Assembly (NCBI GenBank): GCA_026389255.1
Contig: JAPLIF010000269.1
Coordinates: 1-20,973, forward strand
Length of the DNA: 20,973 nucleotides
Origin: Cyanobacteriota bacterium
Lineage (GTDB): Bacteria > Cyanobacteriota > Cyanobacteriia > PCC-6307 > Cyanobiaceae
Direction of reading: 5' to 3'
Positions 1-6,170 of the stretch are shown piece after piece. Within the stretch, counting starts at the first letter, position 1; every line of letters starts with the position of its first letter. A program made the translations under genes and the position numbers. The notes under the pieces are model-generated. The model ran no database searches. It worked only from the letters and a program-made list of their open reading frames with translations, and had not been told where the DNA came from.

Positions 1-1
1 T

Positions 2-745
2 CCCCAACCCCTCGCTGGCCAAACGGCCCTGATCACGGGTGCAAGCCGGGGCATCGGTGCAGCCATCGCCGCAGAATTGGCGGCTACAGGGGCCACCGTT
101 GTCGTGAATTATGCCCAATCTGAAACGGCGGCAGCAGCGCTGGTGGACTCCATCACAGCAGCCAGTGGCAAGGCCTGGAGCCTGAAGGCCAATGTCGCCA
201 ACGAAGCAGAGGTGGAAGCGATGGTCAAACAAATCATGGAACGGGAAAATCGAATCGATATTCTTGTCAACAATGCGGGGATCACCAAAGATGGCCTGTT
301 GATGCGAATGAAAACCGTAGATTGGCAAAGTGTCATTGACCTCAATCTCACCGGAGTCTTTCTTTGCAGTCGTGCCGTCAGCCGGCCCATGCTGAAAGCC
401 AGGAGCGGACGGATTATCAACATCACCTCCGTCGTGGCCTTAATGGGCAATCCTGGGCAAGCCAATTACAGTGCGGCCAAGGCAGGAGTCATTGGATTAA
501 CGCGTAGTAATGCCGCTGAATTCGCTAGTCGAGGGGTGACTGTGAATGCGGTTGCGCCCGGATTTATCGCCACGGAAATGACCCAAGAATTAGAAAGTGA
601 GGCGATCCTTCGCTCCATTCCCCTAGGCCGAATGGGAAGCACAAAAGAAGTCGCCGGTGTCGTCCGTTTCCTTGCCTCTGACCCCGCAGCAAGCTACATG
701 ACCGGCCAGGTGCTGCAGGTGGATGGCGGCATGGTCATGCGCTGA
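2..745 (+). CDS. fabG: 3-oxoacyl-ACP reductase FabG (5'-truncated by window edge)
   Basis: NADPH-dependent reduction of 3-oxoacyl-ACP in type II fatty-acid elongation, cytosolic. The frame is open from base 2, so the start lies just outside the window; 247 codons are visible against a usual length near 250, so only a few residues are missing. Seen: the Rossmann motif TGASRGIG (bases 35-58), LVNNAGIT for the NNAG motif, the Ser of NITSV, and the YSAAK catalytic Tyr/Lys pair, then the PG-x-I-x-T-x-M stretch typical of FabG. An internal TTG at 77 is not the real start because the cofactor motif lies upstream of it. The gene ends in the usual VDGGM-type C-terminus. It is less GC-poor than the cassette that follows, and I read it as part of the native chromosome. 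Other classical SDRs are possible but the match to FabG is strong. Confidence 0.93.
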   Translation, partial: PQPLAGQTALITGASRGIGAAIAAELAATGATVVVNYAQSETAAAALVDSITAASGKAWSLKANVANEAEVEAMVKQIMERENRIDILVNNAGITKDGLLMRMKTVDWQSVIDLNLTGVFLCSRAVSRPMLKARSGRIINITSVVALMGNPGQANYSAAKAGVIGLTRSNAAEFASRGVTVNAVAPGFIATEMTQELESEAILRSIPLGRMGSTKEVAGVVRFLASDPAASYMTGQVLQVDGGMVMR

Positions 746-773
746 AACAATCACCCTGGGCTCCGCCTAATAC

Positions 774-810
774 CGTCCGCAATGGGCGACCAAAGGTCTG
801 GACATTTTTT
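774..810 (+). terminator. Possible fabG terminator hairpin
   Basis: After the fabG stop, GACC (788-791) and GGTC (795-798) form a 4-bp stem with a three-base loop. An outer pair GTCC (775-778) / GGAC (800-803) could extend it across an uneven bulge, and six T follow at 805-810. An alternative stem CGTCC (774-778) / GGGCG (784-788) competes. The stems are short, so this is only a plausible intrinsic terminator. Confidence 0.33.
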
Positions 811-821
811 CAAAACTGTCC
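800..821. promoter_or_regulatory. 22-bp imperfect palindrome abutting the -35 box
   Basis: GGACA (800-804) is mirrored by TGTCC (817-821), and inside it TTTT (806-809) is mirrored by AAAA (812-815). Eighteen of 22 positions are symmetric. The right edge touches the -35 hexamer at 822. The two-base centre makes a stable RNA hairpin unlikely and favours a dimeric protein binding site. No regulator is identified. Confidence 0.45.
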
Positions 822-850
822 TTGACAAGTAAACAAATTTACACTACAGT
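822..850 (+). promoter_or_regulatory. Sigma70-type promoter for the sugar cassette
   Basis: TTGACA (822-827), a 17-base spacer, then TACAGT (845-850). The -35 is a perfect consensus, the spacing is optimal and the -10 matches TATAAT at four positions. Transcription would begin near 857, leaving about 45 bases of leader before the ATG at 902. It is the clearest promoter in the window and sits exactly where the AT-rich cassette begins. Confidence 0.7.
829..842. promoter_or_regulatory. NtcA-like GTA-N8-TAC site in the promoter spacer
   Basis: GTAAA (829-833), four bases, TTTAC (838-842): a perfect 5+5 inverted repeat that also satisfies the cyanobacterial nitrogen regulator NtcA consensus GTA-N8-TAC. 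It lies between the -35 and -10 boxes. Activating NtcA sites are normally centred near -41, about 22 bases upstream of a -10, so occupancy here would be expected to repress. A chance match in AT-rich DNA is possible. Confidence 0.35.
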
Positions 851-901
851 TATTGCTGATTGGACAATGAATCAAGCCTACCCAAATCTTGAACCTATTT
901 C

Positions 902-1903
902 ATGGATGCCTCCCAGCCTGAATCAGCCACCTGGCAAGGGCAAAAAGTGCTAATTACTGGGGGAGCCGGTTTCATCGGTTCCAATTTGGCGATCCGGGCA
1001 ACAGAACTAGGAGCCGATGTCACAATTATAGATAGCCTCATCCCTGAATACGGTGGATGCCTGTATAATTTAGAAACCATCAAAGACAAAATAAGAATAA
1101 ATCTTTCTGACATAAGGGATGACTTTTCCCTGAGACCATTAATTGAAAATGTCGATATTTTATTCAACTTGGCCGGCCAAACAAGTCACATGGACTCAAT
1201 GAAAGACCCCCATACAGATTTAACCATTAACTGCATGGCCCAACTCAATTTACTGGAAACCTGTCGTCAATTTAATCCCAATATTCGAATCATCTTTGCA
1301 AGTACGCGTCAAATTTACGGAAAACCAACCTATCTGCCAGTCGACGAAAATCACAATATTAACCCAGTTGACATCAATGGTATCCACAAATATGCAGCTG
1401 AGCTTTATTATGGCCTTTATGGCAAAGTCCATGGCATTCGTACTTGCATCCTTAGACTGACTAATACCATCGGTCCACGCATGCGAATCAAAGATGCAAG
1501 GCAAACCTTTGTTGGCATATGGATTCGTCAACTACTCGAGGGGCAACCCATTGAAGTCTGGGGTGGCGAGCAACTAAGAGACTTCAACGATGTGGAAGAT
1601 GTTGTGCAAGCAATGCTAATTGCTGCTCAATCTAGCGACTGTTTTGGTAAAATCTTCAACCTAGGAAGTGAAGAAAAAGTTAGCTTACTGCAGCTCGCTA
1701 ATATGTTGCAAGAGCTAAACGGAGGCGGCGATATAAATATCATGACATATCCTCCAGAAAGAAAGAAAATTGATATTGGGGATTACTACTCCTCTTTTGA
1801 ACGTTTTAGAACGATGACCGGTTGGGAACCTGCCCGATCCCTTGGAGAAACTCTGCGAAGGACCCTAGTCTATTATTCAGATCATCTTTCGTATTACATC
1901 TAA
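902..1903 (+). CDS. NAD-dependent epimerase/dehydratase, extended SDR family
   Basis: Probably a nucleotide-sugar epimerase or dehydratase, 333 aa, cytosolic. The N-terminus holds the dinucleotide motif TGGAGFIGS (residues 19-27) and an acidic D44 at the end of the second beta strand, as in NAD-binding extended SDRs. The active-site strand is FASTRQIYG (residues 132-140), with T135 near the usual Ser/Thr. The Y-x3-K motif is changed: K163 is present but the residue four before it is N159, giving NGIHK. The C-terminal part has RLTNTIGPRMR and GGEQLRDF, typical of sugar-nucleotide SDRs. The ATG at 902 follows the promoter at 822-850; there is no clear Shine-Dalgarno. The stop is 17 bases from the next gene, a sugar aminotransferase, so a role in making a 3- or 4-keto/amino sugar is inferred. 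The gene is much more AT-rich than the genes at the right end. The exact substrate cannot be read from the sequence. Confidence 0.85.
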   Translation: MDASQPESATWQGQKVLITGGAGFIGSNLAIRATELGADVTIIDSLIPEYGGCLYNLETIKDKIRINLSDIRDDFSLRPLIENVDILFNLAGQTSHMDSMKDPHTDLTINCMAQLNLLETCRQFNPNIRIIFASTRQIYGKPTYLPVDENHNINPVDINGIHKYAAELYYGLYGKVHGIRTCILRLTNTIGPRMRIKDARQTFVGIWIRQLLEGQPIEVWGGEQLRDFNDVEDVVQAMLIAAQSSDCFGKIFNLGSEEKVSLLQLANMLQELNGGGDINIMTYPPERKKIDIGDYYSSFERFRTMTGWEPARSLGETLRRTLVYYSDHLSYYI

Positions 1904-1920
1904 GCCAATCCCGACGTTCC

Positions 1921-3075
1921 ATGAGCTTCCAAGACAGGATTAATTTTCCCAAAAAAGACACTGAATTCCATCAAGATCTTATTGATAATGCTCTCCAAAG
2001 TATTCTGGGCAGTGGTCAATTAATTCTAGGTCCAGGAGTCAGGCAATTCGAAGCTGATTTTGCTGAATGGTTATCTCGCGATCATCAAGCGGACCATTGT
2101 ATCGGTGTTGGGAATGGTACAGATGCACTTGAGCTGGCCTTACGTGCTGCAGGGGTACAAGCATGTGACCATGTTGCTGTCCCATCTCATACGGCTTATG
2201 CAACGATTGCAGCAATTTTAAGAATTGCCGCCATCCCCGTTTTCATCGATGTTCAAAGCGATCGACCTGTAATCAGCCTCGAAACATTAGCCCATACCCT
2301 AGGTATCTGTGGCACTATTAAAGCTGTGATAGCTGTTCATCTTTATGGCGAAGTTTGCGAACTAGAAAAAATTCATGCCTTTTGCAAACTAAATAATCTA
2401 GCCCTTATTGAAGATTGTGCCCAAGCAACGGGAAGCCTTTATCATAGTTACCGTGTAGGGACTTTTGGTGATTTTGCCGCCTTCAGCTTCTATCCCACCA
2501 AAAACCTAGGTGCTATGGGGGATGGAGGCATGCTGGTTGTTAATCCAAGTATGAACAATGATCAACTAGAAAAAATCAGACAGATGCGATTTTACGGCTG
2601 GAATAACCAAAGGGAAGCGGTCAGCTTTGGAGTTAATAGCCGACTCGATGAATTTCAGGCTTTATTATTATCTGGAAAACTAAAAGAACTTGACTCACAA
2701 ATTCAACGACGCCGCAAACTTGCAGCTTTATATAATTCCGAACTGGAAGGGTACCTTGGGCATCAAATTATTAGCTTGCCAACAGAGCAAAGCCATTGGA
2801 ATCACAGCTATCACCTATACGTTATTCAATTAAAATCTGACCTAAGGAACAGCCTCCTCGAAGCTTCAAAGAAAGCAAAAATACCCCTGGGAATACACTA
2901 CGCCTTGCCATGCCACAAACACCCCTATATCATTAACAACTATCCCAGTCATCATACACTAAAAAATACAGAAAAAATGGTTCAAGAAATAGTGACACTT
3001 CCACTCAACCCCTATCTCAAATCCAAGGATATTCGAACAGTTTGCGAGTTCATTAAACATATCTTTTCTCAATAA
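1921..3075 (+). CDS. DegT/DnrJ/EryC1/StrS-family sugar aminotransferase
   Basis: PLP-dependent transaminase of 384 aa that would aminate a keto nucleotide-sugar made by a partner such as the upstream SDR. Visible: GNGTDAL (residues 64-70) of the PLP-phosphate site, D165 in LIEDCAQ that contacts the pyridine ring, and K194 in FYPTKNLGAMGDGG as the Schiff-base lysine. The stretch with FYGWNNQ and NSRLDEFQA is characteristic of the family, particularly members acting on 3-keto-6-deoxy sugars, though that sub-assignment is only suggestive. An in-frame start further upstream (1822) would overlap the SDR gene by 82 bases and add non-homologous residues, so the ATG at 1921, just after the SDR stop, is chosen. 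AT-rich like its neighbours and evidently co-transcribed with them. Confidence 0.9.
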   Translation: MSFQDRINFPKKDTEFHQDLIDNALQSILGSGQLILGPGVRQFEADFAEWLSRDHQADHCIGVGNGTDALELALRAAGVQACDHVAVPSHTAYATIAAILRIAAIPVFIDVQSDRPVISLETLAHTLGICGTIKAVIAVHLYGEVCELEKIHAFCKLNNLALIEDCAQATGSLYHSYRVGTFGDFAAFSFYPTKNLGAMGDGGMLVVNPSMNNDQLEKIRQMRFYGWNNQREAVSFGVNSRLDEFQALLLSGKLKELDSQIQRRRKLAALYNSELEGYLGHQIISLPTEQSHWNHSYHLYVIQLKSDLRNSLLEASKKAKIPLGIHYALPCHKHPYIINNYPSHHTLKNTEKMVQEIVTLPLNPYLKSKDIRTVCEFIKHIFSQ

Positions 3076-3079
3076 ATCT

Positions 3080-3133
3080 ATGAGCTTTATTGCGCCAGCC
3101 AACTTCTTCCCTTACTATAAATACTTAACATGA
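3080..3133 (+). CDS. Possible 17-codon leader ORF overlapping the glycosyltransferase start
   Basis: An ATG five bases after the aminotransferase stop opens MSFIAPANFFPYYKYLT, whose TGA shares ATGA with the start of the glycosyltransferase. That arrangement would allow translational coupling across the 54-base gap. It may equally be chance, or the residue of a deleted gene. No homology is recognised. Confidence 0.22.
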   Translation: MSFIAPANFFPYYKYLT

Positions 3134-4080
3134 ATCGAAAAAAGTACGGATTTAGCATGGTAATTCCCCTCTACAAGAGTGAATCCAGCATACCCGACCT
3201 GATAAAACGCCTAGAAAACTTATCTATTACAGAAAGCTGGAATGTGGTCTTTGTGGACGATGGCAGCCCTGACAATACCTATCAAACCATTAAAGATATA
3301 TTGCAAAATTCACCATTAAATGCAATTCTTGTTCGTCATACCCGCAACTATGGCGAACATAATGCCGTATTAACTGGATATCGACATGCCAGTGGTGAAT
3401 ATATTTTAAATTTGGACGATGATCTTCAAAACCCCCCCGAAGAAGCACTGCGCATGCTTCAATACGCACGGGACAATAATTTTGATGTTGTCTATGGAAA
3501 CTATAGGAGCAAGAAACATGCTAGCTGGCGTAATATTGGCAGCTTATTTGCTAATCTGACCGCTAAATTTCTTCTTGATATTAATGGTACTGAATATTTG
3601 TCAAGTTTTCGCTGTGTCAGTTTTCATATTGCAAAAAATATCGCCGATTACAAAGGTCCATATGTTTATATAGATGGCATACTCTCCCAGCTCACTTCAT
3701 CCATATCAAGCCTAGATGTTCAACATGATGAAAGATTTATGGGCGAAAGTAATTATAATATGCGCCGTTTGATAAGATTATGGTTGGTGATTTTAACTGG
3801 CTTCTCACTGATGCCCTTGCGAATTGCCATATTGATTGGAATCTCTACTGCTCTGCTAGGAGCATCAGGTTTAGGCTATGCGTTAATCTCAAGTATTTTT
3901 GAAAAAAATCAAATTCCAGGCTGGACTTCCATCATTTCATCAATATTATTTTTTGGTGGCATCCAATGCTTGTTACTTGGCGTGGTCGGAGAATATATTG
4001 GCAGGATTTATTTAGCCATTAGTGGCAAACCTCAATCCCTTGTGCGTAGTATTGACGGCTTCAATTCATCCCTTTCTTAG
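3130..4080 (+). CDS. GtrB/ArnC-type family 2 glycosyltransferase, membrane-anchored
   Basis: Inverting GT-A glycosyltransferase of 316 aa that likely moves a sugar from a nucleotide donor to a polyprenyl phosphate at the inner face of the plasma membrane. Seen: VIPLYKSESSI (residues 11-21), VFVDDGSPDNT (40-50) for donor binding, the metal-binding LNLDDDLQNPPEE (93-105), a GES-x-Y loop (205-208), and two C-terminal membrane spans at about 228-255 and 266-288, the layout of the GtrB/ArnC/DPM group. The ATG at 3130 overlaps the stop of a tiny upstream ORF. It closes the AT-rich cassette, so it probably uses or handles the amino sugar made by the two upstream genes. No flippase or polymerase is present in the window, so the final glycan is unknown. 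Confidence 0.9.
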   Translation: MNRKKYGFSMVIPLYKSESSIPDLIKRLENLSITESWNVVFVDDGSPDNTYQTIKDILQNSPLNAILVRHTRNYGEHNAVLTGYRHASGEYILNLDDDLQNPPEEALRMLQYARDNNFDVVYGNYRSKKHASWRNIGSLFANLTAKFLLDINGTEYLSSFRCVSFHIAKNIADYKGPYVYIDGILSQLTSSISSLDVQHDERFMGESNYNMRRLIRLWLVILTGFSLMPLRIAILIGISTALLGASGLGYALISSIFEKNQIPGWTSIISSILFFGGIQCLLLGVVGEYIGRIYLAISGKPQSLVRSIDGFNSSLS

Positions 4081-4103
4081 TTTATAGTTAGAAACACATA
4101 AAC

Positions 4104-4117
4104 ATGCTTTTATGCAT
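4104..4117. terminator. Weak hairpin between convergent genes
   Basis: ATGC (4104-4107) pairs with GCAT (4114-4117) around six bases, with TTTT following on the + strand (4117-4120) and AAA preceding. It lies between the glycosyltransferase stop and the end of the opposite-strand small gene. The stem has only four pairs, so terminator function is doubtful. Confidence 0.25.
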
Positions 4118-4382
4118 TTTCATTAACGGTCTCGGTTATGCTTTCTCTTAATTTTCGAATACGCTGTAGCAACTTAAGCCTACGACTCCTGGCTGTAATC
4201 GTCAAAAATAATCGAATCGGAATATAAACCAATGCCATGGCTAAACCAAAGGCGGAGATTAATAAAAATCCCAATCCATCCCCTCCTGAAATATGCTCAA
4301 AAATTCCATCTGATTTATCAGAATTGAGCAGGATCTCACTAATATCAATCTCTGGTTTTGAGGGAATCAAGAAATTATCCAT
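4110..4382 (-). CDS. Small hypothetical membrane protein (90 aa)
   Basis: Not recognised. The 90-residue product has a polar N-terminus with several acidic residues (about 1-35), one strongly hydrophobic span at about 37-60 containing GFLLISAFGLAMALVYIPI, and a basic C-terminal tail (about 64-84) rich in Arg, Lys and Leu that could form a short amphipathic helix or coiled coil on the cytoplasmic side. The positive-inside rule would place the tail in the cytosol. It starts with ATG at 4382 and is convergent with the glycosyltransferase, 29 bases apart. The coherent topology and the absence of an overlapping alternative gene favour a real gene. It is as AT-rich as the cassette, so it may belong to the acquired segment. 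No function is proposed. Confidence 0.55.
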   Translation of the reverse strand: MDNFLIPSKPEIDISEILLNSDKSDGIFEHISGGDGLGFLLISAFGLAMALVYIPIRLFLTITARSRRLKLLQRIRKLRESITETVNENA

Positions 4383-4550
4383 CCAAATATTCTAGACAAA
4401 ATAGAAACGAACCAGTATTAAGTAATGGAAATTCTTTCGTTTTTTGTGATTTTGTGACCGTTAGGGTCAAACTTAGGAACTTCGTGAAAATCTCCCAACA
4501 CCATAGTCCGTTAATCAATGCAAAGGATTTTCCAAGCTTTAGATTTAGGT

Positions 4551-5276
4551 TTAGCTTTTGCATGGTCGTTGAGTAATTTTTTTGCAATAATTTGCGACTT
4601 GCAGGTCGATGCCCGTAATGGCTGTACCAACAACCACCGCATCTGCACCTTCGTTCATCGCTTTGACCGCATCCGAACTTGTGCTGATACCGCCTTCGCA
4701 GATCAGCAATACATCGGCAGGAAGCTCTGCTCGCAATTGGGTTACGAGCTCCCAGGCAGGAGGCTGGAAGGAATCCGTGGTTTTTGTATAACCATATAGG
4801 GTTGTGCCAATCCATGCACAACCTAATTCAGCAGCTTTGAGGCCGGAGATCAAAGAATCAACGTCGGCCATAATTGGTATGGAAAGTTCTTGATGAATAC
4901 GCTGCAATAGAATTTCAAGCGAATCCCCATCAGGGCGGATGCGATCTGTGGCATCTAAAGCAACAACATCAGCGCCAGCGGCCCATACGGACTGGACTTC
5001 ATGCCAACCTGGGGTTATGTAAACATCGCTATGGGGAAAAGTTCGCTTCCATAGGCCTACAATCAATGCCGAAGGACATCGTTGTCTTACGGCAGCAATG
5101 TGCTCGGGGCTTTCTAAACGAACCCCTACGGCCCCATTCGCCAGACAGGCCTCGGCCATGGCAGCAATGACATAGGGATCCCGTAGGGGAGAACCGGGGG
5201 GAGCCTGAACAGAGACAATCAAACCTCCAGAGACCCTGAGGGCAAGCTGTCGAAGGAAATTAGAATCACAAGCCAC
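4551..5276 (-). CDS. nanE: Putative N-acetylmannosamine-6-phosphate 2-epimerase (NanE-like)
   Basis: TIM-barrel protein of 241 aa that would interconvert ManNAc-6-P and GlcNAc-6-P. Family hallmarks in order: GGLIVSVQAPPGSPL (17-31; NanE normally has VSCQ), GLWKR with K77 at the catalytic lysine position, PIMADVDSL (134-142), GTTLYGYT (157-164), CEGGIST with E194 at the conserved acid, and VVVGTAIT (215-221). Length matches the family (about 220-240). The ATG at 5276 is three bases after the permease stop, so it is the last gene of the ctaA-ctaB-ABC operon. That setting, without sialic-acid catabolic or synthetic partners, makes the physiological role uncertain; it could feed amino-sugar metabolism, possibly with the neighbouring cassette, but that is inference. 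Confidence 0.82.
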   Translation of the reverse strand: MACDSNFLRQLALRVSGGLIVSVQAPPGSPLRDPYVIAAMAEACLANGAVGVRLESPEHIAAVRQRCPSALIVGLWKRTFPHSDVYITPGWHEVQSVWAAGADVVALDATDRIRPDGDSLEILLQRIHQELSIPIMADVDSLISGLKAAELGCAWIGTTLYGYTKTTDSFQPPAWELVTQLRAELPADVLLICEGGISTSSDAVKAMNEGADAVVVGTAITGIDLQVANYCKKITQRPCKS

Positions 5277-5279
5277 GAT

Positions 5280-6161
5280 TTAATTCAGTCTCCGGTCTAG
5301 TAATGGCCTCACCGCTATAAAAAGAAACAAGGAGAGTGATGCAAGAATAATAATGCAAGTTAGGGAATTCAATGAGCCATAGGGGGCAACAAGAACGATA
5401 TCTGTCAAATGGAAATCATTTGAGTAGCTTGCTCGTATGGGTTCAATGGCAAAAGTCAATGGGTTGATGGAGGCAAACCAAGACAACCAGCTAGGCATAA
5501 AACTCAGCGGAGCCAAGGCCGTGCTAGCGAAAAGCAACGGTAGATTACTAATAAAAATAACAGCAATCAGCTCGATATGGCCTGGCAAGCTAAAAGCTAG
5601 TGCCAAACTGAGGGCCGTTACGGCAAAAATCAACAGGGAGAGAACTAGAATGACAATCAGCATTCCAGGCAAAGTAGGCCAGCCATAACCCAAAAATCCA
5701 GCTGCAATAATTATTGAAAGACTTTGGATTAGGCTGAGAAGAGTAATATAGATCACCGAAGCCAATACAATCGAAGCACGGGAACGCAGCGGTGCGACTA
5801 AAAGGCGATTCAAAAAGCCAAATTCACGGTCAAACATCACTGGCAGCCCGGCATTCAAAGCGGCACTGAATGCCGTGAACACAATCACACCGGCCCCAAG
5901 AAAGCGTCCATAACTGCCACCGCCTGGGAGTAAACCTTCAGGGGCATTGGCGAAAAGGGCACCAAATAAAATCAGCCAAATCAATGGCTGCAGAATACCG
6001 GCCACCAAGGTGGATGGCCGACGTATCAATTGCAAGAACAGGCGCCGAGTCAGGGCCAAGGTTTCTTGGAAAATCTCTGATGCGGCCGACACCTGGGGCA
6101 TGGGCTGCTGACCGCCCTTCCGCAATGATTCCGATTGAACCGAAGGTGATGTGATTGTCAT
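5280..6161 (-). CDS. ABC-2 type transporter permease
   Basis: Membrane subunit, 293 aa, of an ABC-2 exporter (DrrB/NodJ-like). A cytoplasmic N-terminus of about 50 residues is followed by about six hydrophobic spans (roughly 52-72, 88-108, 130-157, 164-191, 197-217, 263-285). The loop DREFGFLNRLLVAPLRSRAS (111-130) and the segment near 223-243 with WLSWFASINPLTFAIEPIR are the diagnostic ABC-2 motifs. The ATG at 6161 is nine bases downstream of the stop of its ATPase partner. Substrate is unknown; placement behind ctaA/ctaB is an arrangement I associate with picocyanobacteria, where the pair is often annotated simply as multidrug-type exporter. Confidence 0.9.
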   Translation of the reverse strand: MTITSPSVQSESLRKGGQQPMPQVSAASEIFQETLALTRRLFLQLIRRPSTLVAGILQPLIWLILFGALFANAPEGLLPGGGSYGRFLGAGVIVFTAFSAALNAGLPVMFDREFGFLNRLLVAPLRSRASIVLASVIYITLLSLIQSLSIIIAAGFLGYGWPTLPGMLIVILVLSLLIFAVTALSLALAFSLPGHIELIAVIFISNLPLLFASTALAPLSFMPSWLSWFASINPLTFAIEPIRASYSNDFHLTDIVLVAPYGSLNSLTCIIILASLSLFLFIAVRPLLDRRLN

Positions 6162-6170
6162 GGGATCAGT

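Noticed and set aside
867..953. Upstream ATG opening a 28-codon ORF that overlaps the start of the SDR gene in another frame
   Set aside because: It has no ribosome binding site, no recognisable product and ends inside the SDR gene; most simply chance.
1822..1920. Longer start for the aminotransferase
   Set aside because: It would overlap 82 bases of the SDR gene and add residues not resembling the family; ATG 1921 fits the family N-terminus.
4405..4442. Inverted repeat AAACGAA / TTCGTTT followed by T residues upstream of the small membrane protein
   Set aside because: Seven pairs around a 24-base loop in AT-rich DNA, too weak to call a terminator.
4455..4469. TGACC-N5-GGTCA hairpin downstream of the nanE-like gene
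   Set aside because: Five-pair stem without a T-run on either strand; could be a terminator or operator but nothing else supports it.
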